The notes beneath the pieces were generated by a model that was not told the DNA's origin, did no database searches, and worked only from the letters and a program-made list of their open reading frames with translations. Below are positions 51,440 to 60,173 of a stretch of DNA of 64,000 nucleotides, piece after piece. Position numbers and translations under genes: made by a program. Position 1 is the first letter of the stretch; each line of letters begins with the position of its first letter. Source of the stretch: Catellatospora sp. TT07R-123 (GTDB taxonomy: Bacteria; Actinomycetota; Actinomycetes; Mycobacteriales; Micromonosporaceae); assembly GCF_018327705.1 (NCBI RefSeq), contig NZ_BNEM01000002.1:1674001-1738000 (forward strand), in the 5' to 3' direction.

Positions 51440-53638
51440 GTGTCCGAATCGAAGGCCCGCCCAGGGTCGCTGCTGCGGATCGGGCGGTTCTGCGCCAGGC
51501 ACGCCGGTCTGGTCGTCGTCGCATGGATCGTCGCCGTCGTGGCCCTGATGGCAGCCGACCGCGCCGCGGGCGGCGAGTTCGCCGACGACTACAACCTGCC
51601 CGGCACCTCCGCCCAGCAGGGCGCCGACCTGCTCGCGGCCCACCAGCCCGCCACCGGCGGCTTCACCAGCCGGATCGTGTTCACCGCCGCAGCCGGGTCC
51701 ACCGTGGCCGCCGCCGGGGACGCGCTGGCCGCGACGGTCTCCCGCCTCGGCGCGCTGCCGAACGTGCGCGCCGTCGCCGATCCGCTGCGGCCCGGCACCG
51801 TCTCCCCCGACGGGCGGACCGCCCTGGCCGCCGTCACCTTCGCCGGCAACCCCGCGGGCTACGGCCGCCCGTACCTGGACCAGGTCGACGCCGCCGTAGC
51901 CCCGGCCCGCGCCGCCGGGCTCACCGTCGAATACGGCGGGCAGCTGGGCACCGCCGCCCGGCCCAAGGCCAACGACCTGCGCTCCGAACTCATCGGCGTG
52001 GCCGTCGCGCTCGTGGTGCTGCTGCTCGGCTTCGGCAGCGTCCTGGCCGCGGGCATCCCGCTGCTGTCGGCGCTGCTCGGCGTCGCCGCCGGGACCGGGG
52101 TGCTCGGCCTGGCCGCCGCGGCGGTCACGCTCGGCTCGGTGTCGCCGACCCTCGGGGTGATGATGGGCCTCGGCGTCGGCATCGACTACGCCCTGCTGCT
52201 GGCCACCCGATACCGCCGGTTCGTCGCCGACGGCATGGCGCCGGTCGACGCGGCCGCGGCGGCTGTCGCGCGCAGCGGCCGGGCGGTGGTGGTCGCGGCG
52301 GTCACGGTCGTGGTCGCCCTGCTCGGCCTGTACGGCTCGGGCCTTCAGTTCGTCGGCCGCCTCGGCCTGGCCGGCGGCATCGCCGTGGCCGTCGCCGCAG
52401 TCGCCGCCCTGACCCTCACCCCCGCGCTGCTGGGCCTGGCCGGGCGGCGCATCGACCGCTGGCGGGTGCGCCCGCCGGTCAGCGAGCCCACCGGCACCGC
52501 CGACTCGTGGCAGCGCTACGCCACCCTGGTCGGCCGCCGCCCGTGGCTGTTCCTGCTCGGCGGCCTGCTCGTGCTCGGCGTGCTGGCCCTGCCCGCCCTG
52601 TCGCTGCGCCTGGGCCAGGTCGACTCCCGTGCCTACCCGACCAGCTACACCGACCGCCGCGCCTTCGACGCGGTCACCGACGCGTTCGGGGCCGGGGCCA
52701 ACGCGCCGCTCACCGTCGTGGTCGAACTTCCCGCGACCGCCACGGACCGCGACCTGCTGGCCGCCCGGCTGCGCACCGCCCTGGCCGAACTGCCCGAGGT
52801 GCGGGCCGTCGGCCCGTTCGCGCCCAGCCCCGACGGCGCGCTGCTGGTCGCGCAGCTCACCCCGCGGACCGGGCCGCAGGACGAGGCCACCGGCGAGCTG
52901 ATGGACCGTCTCATCGACCGCACGCTGCCCGGCATGCTGGCCGGGTCCGGCGCGCACGGCTACGTGACCGGGGTGACCGCGTCGCAGTTGCAGTTCCGCG
53001 ACCTGCTCGCCGAGCGGCTGCCGCTCATCGTGGCCGCCGTCGTGGCGGCGGCGTTCCTGCTGCTGCTGGCCGTGTTCCGCGGGCTGCTCGTGGCGGCCAA
53101 GGCGGCGGTGCTGAACCTGCTGTCCATCGCCGCGTCGTACGGGGTGCTGGTCGCGGTGTTCCAGTGGGGCTGGGGGTCGGCCGCGCTCGGGCTCGCCGAC
53201 GCGGTCCCGATCCAGTCCTACGTGCCGACGATGATGTTCGCGATCGTCTTCGGACTGTCCATGGACTACGAGATCTTCCTGCTGTCGCGCATCCGCGAGG
53301 CGTGGCTGGCCACCGGCGACAACCGGCACAGCGTCGCGGCCGGACTGTCCGCCACCGGCCGGGTCATCACCTGCGCCGCACTGATCATGACCAGCGTCTT
53401 CGCCGCGTTCCTGCTGTCGACCAACGTGGTGGTCAAGATGATCGCGCTCGGCCTGACCGCCAGCGTGATCGTCGACGCCACCGTGGTCCGCCTGATCCTC
53501 GTCCCCGCCTCGATGTACGTCTTCGGCCGCGCCAACTGGTGGCTGCCCCGCTGGCTGGACCGTGTCCTGCCCCACCTCGATCCCGAGGCGCCCGAACCGG
53601 CCGTGCCCGCCGCCGTCGCGGTCCCGGTGCACGCGTAG
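51440..53638 (+). CDS. MMPL/RND-family exporter
   Basis: GTG 51440 is preferred; TACTGT at 51429-51434 could be its -10 box, giving a leaderless transcript. The 732-aa protein has the actinomycete MMPL layout. A first helix (residues about 24-42) precedes a large extracellular domain. Helices 2-6 include the GLGVGIDYALLLATRYR proton-relay segment. A second periplasmic domain and another six helices follow, with GLSMDYEIFLLSRIREAW near the end. These proteins export lipids, siderophores or antibiotics using the proton gradient. Both transmembrane motifs are intact, so it is likely functional. Substrate unknown. A terminator shared with the next gene follows. Confidence 0.92.
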   Translation: MSESKARPGSLLRIGRFCARHAGLVVVAWIVAVVALMAADRAAGGEFADDYNLPGTSAQQGADLLAAHQPATGGFTSRIVFTAAAGSTVAAAGDALAATVSRLGALPNVRAVADPLRPGTVSPDGRTALAAVTFAGNPAGYGRPYLDQVDAAVAPARAAGLTVEYGGQLGTAARPKANDLRSELIGVAVALVVLLLGFGSVLAAGIPLLSALLGVAAGTGVLGLAAAAVTLGSVSPTLGVMMGLGVGIDYALLLATRYRRFVADGMAPVDAAAAAVARSGRAVVVAAVTVVVALLGLYGSGLQFVGRLGLAGGIAVAVAAVAALTLTPALLGLAGRRIDRWRVRPPVSEPTGTADSWQRYATLVGRRPWLFLLGGLLVLGVLALPALSLRLGQVDSRAYPTSYTDRRAFDAVTDAFGAGANAPLTVVVELPATATDRDLLAARLRTALAELPEVRAVGPFAPSPDGALLVAQLTPRTGPQDEATGELMDRLIDRTLPGMLAGSGAHGYVTGVTASQLQFRDLLAERLPLIVAAVVAAAFLLLLAVFRGLLVAAKAAVLNLLSIAASYGVLVAVFQWGWGSAALGLADAVPIQSYVPTMMFAIVFGLSMDYEIFLLSRIREAWLATGDNRHSVAAGLSATGRVITCAALIMTSVFAAFLLSTNVVVKMIALGLTASVIVDATVVRLILVPASMYVFGRANWWLPRWLDRVLPHLDPEAPEPAVPAAVAVPVHA

Positions 53639-53653
53639 GGCCTGAGCGCGCGA

Positions 53654-53688
53654 AACGGGTGGCCGGAGTCGTGCTCCGGCCACCCGTT
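53654..53688. terminator. Bidirectional terminator hairpin
   Basis: A perfect 15-bp stem (AACGGGTGGCCGGAG and complement) over TCGTG lies between the convergent exporter and hydrolase genes. Confidence 0.9.
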
Positions 53689-53705
53689 GCCGATCAGGGC
53701 CCTGA

Positions 53706-54599
53706 TCAGGCGACGGCGAGCGCCTTGCGGGCGTTCGCGTCGATCGCGTCGAGGACCCGCGGGCGCAGGCTCTGCGGCAGGTCGTGCCCCATCGTGTCGA
53801 GCACGAGCAGTTCCGAGCCCGGGATGGCGTTGTGCGTCGCCCGGCCGCCGCTGATGTTGATCAGCGAGTCCTCGCCGCCGTGCACCACCAGGACGGGGAT
53901 CTCGCGCTCGGCGAACTCGCCGAGGGCGGCGGTGCGGTTGGGCGCCGCGGCGATGGCGCCGAACTGGCGCTTGGTGCCCGCCGGGTAGAACATCCGGTCG
54001 TAGGCGGCGGTCGCCCCGGCGAGCCGGGCCTCGCGCTCCTCGGACTCCAGCGTGCGGGAGCCGATGATCCGCATGACGTTGGCGATGTGCGCGATCGCCG
54101 CCTCGCGCTCGGCGGGCGTCTCGGCGAGCACGGCCGCGGCCGCCTCCAGCGTCGGCAGCCCGATGAACGGCGCCCCGGTGGTGCTCATGATCGAGCACAG
54201 GGTGCGCACCCGCTCGGGGTGGTGGATGGCGATGGTCTGCGCGATCATCCCGCCCATCGAGGCGCCCACGATGTGCGCGCGGTCGATGCCGAGGTGGTCC
54301 AGCAGGCCGACCGTGTCAGCGGCCATGTCGGTGAGCTGGTACACGGCGTTGAGCGTCGCGTCGGTCCCGGCGGCGTCCGCCGATTCGATCTTCTCCGACA
54401 GGCCGCTGTCGCGGTTGTCGAAGCGGATGACGCGGTAGCCCCGTCCGGTGAGGTCGTCCACGAAGTCCTGCGGCCAGGCGATGAGCTGCGAGCCCAGGCC
54501 CATGATCAGCAGGATCGGTTCACCGGTCTCGGGACCCTCGTCCCGGAACCAGATCTGAATGTTGTTGCAGGTCGCATATGCTCCGGGTTCGCCAGGCAC
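53706..54599 (-). CDS. Alpha/beta hydrolase
   Basis: The 297-aa protein has the alpha/beta hydrolase order. The oxyanion strand is PILLIMGLGSQLIAW, and VIRFDNRDSGLSEK follows near residue 58. The nucleophile elbow GASMGGMI (Ser at about residue 112) comes next. VLVVHGGEDSLI near 235 supplies the acid, and DTMGHDLPQSL the catalytic His. This matches esterases and lactonases of the haloalkane dehalogenase/epoxide hydrolase branch. It is cytoplasmic, substrate unknown. It converges on the MMPL exporter and diverges from the PfkB gene. The start at 54599 precedes the domain directly. Confidence 0.9.
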   Translation of the reverse strand: MPGEPGAYATCNNIQIWFRDEGPETGEPILLIMGLGSQLIAWPQDFVDDLTGRGYRVIRFDNRDSGLSEKIESADAAGTDATLNAVYQLTDMAADTVGLLDHLGIDRAHIVGASMGGMIAQTIAIHHPERVRTLCSIMSTTGAPFIGLPTLEAAAAVLAETPAEREAAIAHIANVMRIIGSRTLESEEREARLAGATAAYDRMFYPAGTKRQFGAIAAAPNRTAALGEFAEREIPVLVVHGGEDSLINISGGRATHNAIPGSELLVLDTMGHDLPQSLRPRVLDAIDANARKALAVA

Positions 54600-54812
54600 G
54601 CTGATCCCCTTTCGGACGGTGGAAGCAGGTATGCCGTCACCTTAGTTGTCAAACCCCTCTCTACCTGTGCATATGTCTCGGGGCTGGCGGCGTGTTGAGT
54701 GGAGTCGCACTCCGTCGACGCCCGCGCGGGGACAGCAGCGTCGCGGCCGCGACGGTAGCCTGGGGCCGCCCACCGCTCAGGGCTGACTCGATCCCTGCCC
54801 GGAAGGCGACCC

Positions 54813-55730
54813 ATGCGCGATCTCGACGTCCTGGTCCTCGGCGGTGTCGGCATCGACACGATCGTGCGGGTGCCGACCCTGTCCGTGCCGCCGGGCGACT
54901 TCCTGCCGGTGGCGCCGATCCACGACTACGTCGCCCACTCCGGCAACGGCGTCGCGCTCGGGTTCCACGCGCTGGGGCTGCGCACCCTGCTCGCCGACTT
55001 CCTCGGCGACGACCCGATGGGCGAGCTCGTGCTGCGCCGGTACGCCGCGGTCGGCCTCGACTTCACCCATCTGCCCGCACCCGGCGGCACCCCGCGCGCG
55101 GTCAACCTGGTCGACGCGCAGGGCCGCCGCTTCTCCTTCTTCGACGGCCGCCACCCGCACGGCCTGGCCCTGCCGCCGGAGTTCTACCTGCCGCTGCTGG
55201 AACGGACCCGGCACGTCCACATCGCCGCCACGCACGCGGTCGGCGCGTTCGCCGAGGCCCGGCGCCTGGGCGTGACGGCCTCGGCCGACATCCACGCGTG
55301 GGACGGCGAGAACCCGTGGGCGCTGCCCTTCCTGCGCGACGCCGACCTGGTGTTCTTCAGCGCCCAGGCCGCCCCGGACCGGGTCGACGAGATCATGCGG
55401 CGCGTCCTGGAACTGGGCCGGGCCCGGGTGGTCGTGGCCACCGAGGGCGCCGCCGGCTCCCGCGTGCTGACCCGCGAGCAGCCGCAGGTGAGGCGCTTCC
55501 CAGTGGCGGCGCCCCAGCGGCCGGTCGTCGACAGCAACGGCGCGGGCGACGCGTTCAGCACCGCGTTCATGAGCCGCTGGCTGGCCGGGGACCCGGTCGA
55601 GGAGTGCATGCGGGCCGGGGCGGTGTCGGGCGCGTACGCGTGCGGGGCGGCCGGAACCCACGAGGACCTGATCACGGCAGCGGCACTGGACACCGCGATC
55701 GCCGGGACCAGGGCCGGTGCTGCTGCATAG
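54813..55730 (+). CDS. PfkB-family sugar or nucleoside kinase
   Basis: The 305-aa protein has PfkB motif 1 near residues 40-50 (AHSGNGVALGFHALG) and motif 2 DSNGAGDAF near residue 246, where the second Asp is the catalytic base. GGAAGG precedes the ATG. The enzyme phosphorylates a sugar or nucleoside with ATP in the cytoplasm; the substrate is not evident from sequence. It is followed nine bases later by an aldo/keto reductase gene in the same direction, so both probably belong to one carbohydrate or polyol pathway. The protein lacks the N-terminal extension seen in ribokinases. Confidence 0.9.
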   Translation: MRDLDVLVLGGVGIDTIVRVPTLSVPPGDFLPVAPIHDYVAHSGNGVALGFHALGLRTLLADFLGDDPMGELVLRRYAAVGLDFTHLPAPGGTPRAVNLVDAQGRRFSFFDGRHPHGLALPPEFYLPLLERTRHVHIAATHAVGAFAEARRLGVTASADIHAWDGENPWALPFLRDADLVFFSAQAAPDRVDEIMRRVLELGRARVVVATEGAAGSRVLTREQPQVRRFPVAAPQRPVVDSNGAGDAFSTAFMSRWLAGDPVEECMRAGAVSGAYACGAAGTHEDLITAAALDTAIAGTRAGAAA

Positions 55731-55739
55731 AGTGAGGTA

Positions 55740-56597
55740 ATGACCGTTGCCGGAGGTAGCCTCGCCCTCGCCGACGACCTCGTCCTCAGCCGGATGGGAT
55801 ACGGCGCCATGCAGCTCGCGGGCCCGGGGGTATGGGGGCCGCCGCGCGATCGCGCCGAGGCCGCGGCGGTGCTGCGCGAAGTGGTCGCGCAGGGCGTCAC
55901 CCACCTCGACACCAGCGACTACTACGGGCCGTACACGGTGAACGAGCTGATCCACAAGGTGCTGCACCCGTATCCGCCGCAGCTGCGGATCGTGACCAAG
56001 GTCGGGGCGCGGCGCGGCCCGGACAAGTCGTGGCCGCCCGCGCTGTCGCGCGACGACCTGGTCGGCGCGGTGCACGACAACCTGCGCCGCCTGGGCGTGG
56101 ACGCCCTGGACGTGGTGAACCTGCGCGTCGGCGGGGTGGAGCGGCCCACGCCCGGCTCGATCGCCGAGCCGTTCTCGGTGCTGGCCGAGCTGCGCGAGCA
56201 GGGGCTGATCCGGCACCTGGGCGTGAGCGGGGTATCGGACGAGCAGCTCACCGAGGCGCAGTCGATCGCGCCGGTGGTGTGCGTGCAGAACCTGTACAAC
56301 ATCGTGCGCCGCGATGACGACGCGCTGGTCGACCGGTGCGCGCGGGAGGGCTTGGCCTACACGCCGTTCTTCCCGCTGGGCGGGTTCAGCCCGTTGCAGT
56401 CGCAGGAGCTCGACGAGATCGCCGCCGGGCTGGGCGCCACGGCACGCCAGGTCGCGCTGGCCTGGCTGCTCCAGCGGTCACCGACGATGCTGCTGATCCC
56501 GGGCACGTCCTCGCTGAAGCACCTGCGCGAGAACCTCGCCGCCGCCGACCTGGCGCTGCCCGCCGACGCGGTCGCGGCCCTGGACGCGCTGACGTGA
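55740..56597 (+). CDS. Aldo/keto reductase
   Basis: The 285-aa protein has the AKR (beta/alpha)8 barrel motifs. LSRMGYGAMQLAGPGVWGPP lies at the N-terminus, with LDTSDYYGPYTVNELI holding catalytic Asp and Tyr. KVGARRGP holds the Lys, and AREGLAYTPFFPLGGFSP precedes the cofactor-binding C-terminus with IPGTSSLKHLRENL. It reduces carbonyls with NADPH in the cytoplasm. It follows the PfkB kinase by nine bases and should be cotranscribed. A terminator hairpin follows immediately after its stop. Confidence 0.9.
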   Translation: MTVAGGSLALADDLVLSRMGYGAMQLAGPGVWGPPRDRAEAAAVLREVVAQGVTHLDTSDYYGPYTVNELIHKVLHPYPPQLRIVTKVGARRGPDKSWPPALSRDDLVGAVHDNLRRLGVDALDVVNLRVGGVERPTPGSIAEPFSVLAELREQGLIRHLGVSGVSDEQLTEAQSIAPVVCVQNLYNIVRRDDDALVDRCAREGLAYTPFFPLGGFSPLQSQELDEIAAGLGATARQVALAWLLQRSPTMLLIPGTSSLKHLRENLAAADLALPADAVAALDALT

Positions 56598-56599
56598 CG

Positions 56600-56633
56600 G
56601 CGGATGCTCCCGGCGGGCGCCGGAAGCATCCGC
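56600..56633. terminator. Bidirectional terminator hairpin
   Basis: GCGGATGCTCCCGG pairs with CCGGAAGCATCCGC (one mismatch) over six bases, between the convergent reductase and secreted-protein genes. Confidence 0.75.
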
Positions 56634-56638
56634 GCGCA

Positions 56639-57028
56639 TCAGACGATGACCCAGAGCTTGACGTACGCCGTGTTGTCGAACCGGCACTGGTAGGTGGTGA
56701 TGGTGCCGTTGGCGACCAGCGCGTTGCCCGCGTTGCCACAGGCGGTGCCGTAGACGTCGTTGTTGTAGTACTGGCTGTGGTAGGTCCAGGTGCCGCTCAC
56801 CGTGTAAAGGTCCCAGTAGCCGGTGCCGGAGTTGAGGTTGCAGCGGTAGTCGGCGATGGTGTGCGCCGCCAGCAGCTGGGCGCCCTTGTCCTGGCACGGG
56901 TTGTGGAAGAAGATGTCGTCGTCGTATCCACCACTGTGGAACGTCCAACCGGTCGCGGCGGCGGCAGGAGCGGCACCGAGCAGCAACATCGCGGCGACGG
57001 CCGCGAACACGAGGCTAATCTTACGCAT
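56639..57028 (-). CDS. Small secreted protein
   Basis: The ATG at 57028 (MRKIS) is chosen because it gives a compact signal peptide: basic start, hydrophobic core, AAPAAAAT site near residue 25. The mature part of about 100 residues is rich in Tyr, Asn, Gly and Trp (GWTFHSGGYDDDIFF, TWTYHSQYYNNDVYG) with four cysteines, likely two disulfides. It resembles a small secreted beta-sandwich but has no assignable family. Just upstream lies a palindrome, TCTATGCATAGA (57038-57049), which may be an operator or part of the promoter. Confidence 0.65.
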   Translation of the reverse strand: MRKISLVFAAVAAMLLLGAAPAAAATGWTFHSGGYDDDIFFHNPCQDKGAQLLAAHTIADYRCNLNSGTGYWDLYTVSGTWTYHSQYYNNDVYGTACGNAGNALVANGTITTYQCRFDNTAYVKLWVIV

Positions 57029-57037
57029 AGATTGCAG

Positions 57038-57049
57038 TCTATGCATAGA
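57038..57049. promoter_or_regulatory. Perfect 12-bp palindrome upstream of secreted protein
   Basis: TCTATGCATAGA is self-complementary and ends 10 bases before the start codon of the secreted protein; GCATAGA/TCTATGC (57025-57044) forms a second inverted pair across the start. It is a likely operator. Confidence 0.5.
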
Positions 57050-57108
57050 TCACACCTCGACGAAAGCTCGGAGCCAGCTGATCGCGGCCCGTGCGCGGGA
57101 GCCTCGGC

Positions 57109-57864
57109 TCAGGCGGCGCCAAGGGCGGTCTCCAGCGCCAGACGTACGACCGCCGCCTGGTCGGCGTCGAGCAGGTGCGCCACGCGTTGGGCCGCGACCG
57201 CGTAGAGCTCGATCGCCGCCCTCAGCATCTCGGCGCCGCCGCCGGGAGTGATCCCCAGCGCCGTGTCCTGAGCCTCCGACCAGCGGGGGCCTTCGGCCGC
57301 GGCGACCAGGTCCCACAGGCGGTTCTCGGTGTCGTGGAGGATCCGGTGGTGCACGGCCAGGACCGTGGCCAGGCGGACCGCGAGCAGGCTGCGCATCACG
57401 GCGGCGGCGCGGGGGCTGCCGCCGGTGGACTGGCCGACGAGGCGGTGCACCTCCTCGGCGTACCCGGTGATCTGCTCGGCCACCCACTCGTCGGGGGCGC
57501 CGCCCAGCAGCGGCCAGTCCCAGGCGCGGGCTTCGGCCTGCAACCGGGCCGCCTCGCCGGTCGGGTCGGCCAGGATCAGCGCGCCGCGCCAGGCCGGGAC
57601 CGCGCCGCCCGCGCCGGCCGGATGCGCGAACCCGGCCCGGACCTGCTCGACCGTACGCCACGACTGCGACACCTGCCACCCGTCGCAGACCGCCAACCGG
57701 TATTCGGGCCCGTCGCCGAGCGCCACCAGGTCGATGTCGGACGTGGGCCGGGCGTCGCCCCGCGCCACGCTGCCGACCAGCACCACCGCCCGTGCCCCGT
57801 TCGCGGTCAGCTCGCGGGCGAACCGATCCGCGACCGCCCTCGCCCCTTGCCGATCGAACACCAC
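57109..57864 (-). CDS. MNT-type nucleotidyltransferase-fold protein
   Basis: The 251-aa protein begins with the pol beta-type NTase motif VLVGSVARGDARPTSDIDLV (about residues 28-47), whose GS and two Asp residues bind Mg-ATP. The remaining helical part includes HRLVGQSTGGSPRAA and AVRLATVLAVHHRIL, somewhat like the HEPN-adjacent region of larger fused forms. MNT-like proteins may adenylylate a partner toxin, and fused forms inactivate aminoglycosides. No HEPN toxin gene is adjacent, so a single-gene resistance or unknown role is equally likely. It diverges from the TetM-like gene. Confidence 0.8.
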   Translation of the reverse strand: MVFDRQGARAVADRFARELTANGARAVVLVGSVARGDARPTSDIDLVALGDGPEYRLAVCDGWQVSQSWRTVEQVRAGFAHPAGAGGAVPAWRGALILADPTGEAARLQAEARAWDWPLLGGAPDEWVAEQITGYAEEVHRLVGQSTGGSPRAAAVMRSLLAVRLATVLAVHHRILHDTENRLWDLVAAAEGPRWSEAQDTALGITPGGGAEMLRAAIELYAVAAQRVAHLLDADQAAVVRLALETALGAA

Positions 57865-57923
57865 GCCGCGGACCCTACCGAGCCGCGTGCCCGCCCAGCG
57901 ACCCGGTTCCGCACGCTGGTCTT

Positions 57924-57942
57924 GACCGGAAGCGGCGATCTT
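57924..57942. repeat. Lone half of the hairpin element
   Basis: GACCGGAAGCGGCGATCTT matches the right arm of the 65-nt elements but has no left arm nearby. It lies 16 bases from copy 4 and may be the scar of a second copy. Confidence 0.55.
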
Positions 57943-57958
57943 CGAGGCAGCGGCCGCG

Positions 57959-58023
57959 GTGATCGCTGTCTGCGGTCACTCGGCGCGCCCCAGGCCCACC
58001 TTCTGACCGCAAGCAGCGATCAC
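57959..58023. repeat. Dispersed 65-nt hairpin element, copy 4
   Basis: Left arm GTGATCGCTGTCTGCGGTC (57959-57977), 27-base loop, right arm GACCGCAAGCAGCGATCAC (58005-58023), two mismatched positions. It lies between divergent genes. Confidence 0.8.
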
Positions 58024-58145
58024 CGCGCCAGCCCCACGCCGCCAGGGCCGCCGCTCACGCCGCAGAACCGGACAAACCCGGTTGCGGCCCGGCGCGGCCG
58101 CTGATGTACTGCCGAAAGTTCTGTCCGTGAACCGAGGAGAGTCCG

Positions 58146-58256
58146 ATGCGAGCTGCGTACATGTCCACCCGCCTGCTCGCCATCACTCTCCAAAAGGACA
58201 TGACGCATCTTGCCTTCGCTGAATCTGGGAATCCTGGCGCACGTCGACGCCGGTAA
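58146..58256 (+). CDS. 36-aa upstream ORF overlapping the TetM-like gene
   Basis: ATG 58146 has a strong GAGGAG site six bases upstream and the frame ends at TAA 58254, 47 bases inside the TetM-like gene, which starts at TTG 58210 in another frame. The predicted peptide begins MRAAYMSTRLLAITLQKD. Ribosome-protection and other antibiotic-resistance genes are often controlled by short upstream ORFs through attenuation or translational coupling. The strong site here, contrasted with the weak TTG start downstream, fits a coupled regulatory leader. Its sequence is not one I recognise. Confidence 0.55.
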   Translation: MRAAYMSTRLLAITLQKDMTHLAFAESGNPGARRRR

Positions 58257-60168
58257 GACAAGCCTGACCGAGCGGCTGCTGCACGCCGCCGGTGTCATCG
58301 ACGACCTCGGCAGTGTCGACGAGGGCAGCACGCAGACCGACACGCTGGCGCTGGAACGCGAGCGCGGCATCACCATCAAGTCGGCTGTCGTGTCGTTCGC
58401 CGTGGGCGGGACCACCGTCAACCTGATCGACACCCCGGGCCATCCGGACTTCATCGCCGAGGTGGAGCGGGTGCTGGGCGTGCTCGACGGCGCCGTACTG
58501 GTGGTGTCGGCCGTGGAGGGGGTGCAGGCGCAGACCCGCGTGCTGATGCGGGTGCTGCGGCGGCTGCGCATCCCGACCCTGCTGTTCGTCAACAAGATCG
58601 ACCGGGGCGGGGCGCGCTACGGCAGCCTGCTCGACGAGCTGCGTTCCCGGCTGACCCCGGCGCTCGCCCCGATGGGGACCGTGTCGGGGCTCGGCGGGAA
58701 GGACGCGGCGTTCCACCCGTACCCCCATGGTGTCGCAGGTTTGGTCGAGCTGCTGGCCGAGCAGGACGACGACCTGCTCGGGGCCTATCTCGACGACCGC
58801 CCGGTGCCGGGGCCGCGGCTGCGCGACGCGCTGGCCGGGCAGACCGGGCGGGCGCTGGTGCACCCGGTGTACTTCGGGTCCGCGATGACCGGCGCGGGCG
58901 TCGACGAGCTGATCGGCGGCATCACCGGCCTGCTGCCCGCGACCGGCGGCGACCCGGCGGCGCCGGTGTCGGGCACGGTGTTCAAGGTGGAGCGCGGCGG
59001 CGCCGGCGATCTGGTCGCCTACCTGCGCCTGTACGCCGGGACCGTCCGCCTGCGCGACCGGCTGGCGTTCGGCGAGGGCCGGACCGGCAAGGTCACCGGC
59101 ATCAGCGTCTTCGACCGGGGCGGCGCCGAGCGGGCCCCGTCCGTCGACGCGGGCCGCATCGCCAAGGTCACCGGCCTGGCCGAGGTGCGCATCGGCGACA
59201 CGGTGGGCGCGCCGCCGCCGCACGCCGCCGACCGCGGGCAGTTCGCCCCGCCGACGCTGGAGACGGTGGTGCTGCCCCGCCGCCCGGGTGAGCGCGGCGC
59301 GCTGCACGCGGCGCTGGCGCAGCTCGCCGAGCAGGATCCGCTGATCGGCCTGCGCCACGACGGGCCGGGCGGCGACCTGGCCGTGTCGCTCTACGGCGAG
59401 GTGCAGAAGGAGGTCATCGAGGCGACCCTGGCCCGCGATTACGGCATCGAGGTGGCGTTCGAGCAGACCACGACGGTGTACATCGAACGGCCGGTCGGGA
59501 TCGGGGCGGCCGCCGAGCCGATGGGCGGGGCGAACCCGTTCCGGGCCGGGGTCGGGCTGCGGCTGGAACCGGCCGCGCCGGGCACCGGGGTGCGGTTCGG
59601 CCTGGGCATCGAGCCGGGTTCGCTGCCGGCGGCTTTCATCAGGGCGGTCGAGGAGACCGCGCGGCGGACCCTGCGGCAGGGGCTGCACGGCTGGCAGGTG
59701 ACCGACTGCGTGGTGACGCTGACGTACTCGTCCTACACCCCGCCGCCGCCGTACGGGTGGAGCAGGTGGTCCAGTTCGGCGGGCGACTTCCGCGACCTGA
59801 CGCCGCTGGTGCTGATGGCCGCGCTGCGGCAGGCGGGCACCGGGGTGCACGAGCCGGTGCACCGGGTGCACCTGGAGGTGCCCGCCGACGCGCTGGCCGC
59901 GGTCGTGCCGGTGGTGGGTCGGCTGGGCGGGGTCACGCAGGCCACCACGGTCGGCGGGGCGGCCTGCGAGTTGGAGGCCGACCTGCCCGCCGTACGGGTG
60001 CACGAGCTGCGCCGGGAGCTGCCGTCGCTGACCCAGGGTGAGGGAGTGCTGGTCAGCGTGTTCGACCACTACCGGCCGGTACGCGGGGCGGCGCCGGGGC
60101 GGGCCCGGACCGACTTCAACCCGCTGGACCGTAAGGAGTACCTGCTGCACGTGTCCCGGCGTGCCTGA
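58210..60168 (+). CDS. TetM/OtrA-type ribosomal protection GTPase
   Basis: The 652-aa protein has the EF-G-like GTPase domain: G1 as AHVDAGKT at residues 10-17, RGITIK near 55 (switch I), G3 DTPGH and G4 NKID. It then has domains II-V of ribosomal protection proteins, ending in YLLHVSRR. It releases tetracycline-type drugs from the 30S subunit; in actinomycetes it may confer self-resistance. TTG 58210 is a weak start with AAAGGA 12 bases upstream. A 36-codon upstream ORF overlaps the start. Length (about 640-650 in the family) is normal. No antibiotic pathway genes are adjacent. Confidence 0.92.
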   Translation: MPSLNLGILAHVDAGKTSLTERLLHAAGVIDDLGSVDEGSTQTDTLALERERGITIKSAVVSFAVGGTTVNLIDTPGHPDFIAEVERVLGVLDGAVLVVSAVEGVQAQTRVLMRVLRRLRIPTLLFVNKIDRGGARYGSLLDELRSRLTPALAPMGTVSGLGGKDAAFHPYPHGVAGLVELLAEQDDDLLGAYLDDRPVPGPRLRDALAGQTGRALVHPVYFGSAMTGAGVDELIGGITGLLPATGGDPAAPVSGTVFKVERGGAGDLVAYLRLYAGTVRLRDRLAFGEGRTGKVTGISVFDRGGAERAPSVDAGRIAKVTGLAEVRIGDTVGAPPPHAADRGQFAPPTLETVVLPRRPGERGALHAALAQLAEQDPLIGLRHDGPGGDLAVSLYGEVQKEVIEATLARDYGIEVAFEQTTTVYIERPVGIGAAAEPMGGANPFRAGVGLRLEPAAPGTGVRFGLGIEPGSLPAAFIRAVEETARRTLRQGLHGWQVTDCVVTLTYSSYTPPPPYGWSRWSSSAGDFRDLTPLVLMAALRQAGTGVHEPVHRVHLEVPADALAAVVPVVGRLGGVTQATTVGGAACELEADLPAVRVHELRRELPSLTQGEGVLVSVFDHYRPVRGAAPGRARTDFNPLDRKEYLLHVSRRA

Positions 60169-60173
60169 GCGAA

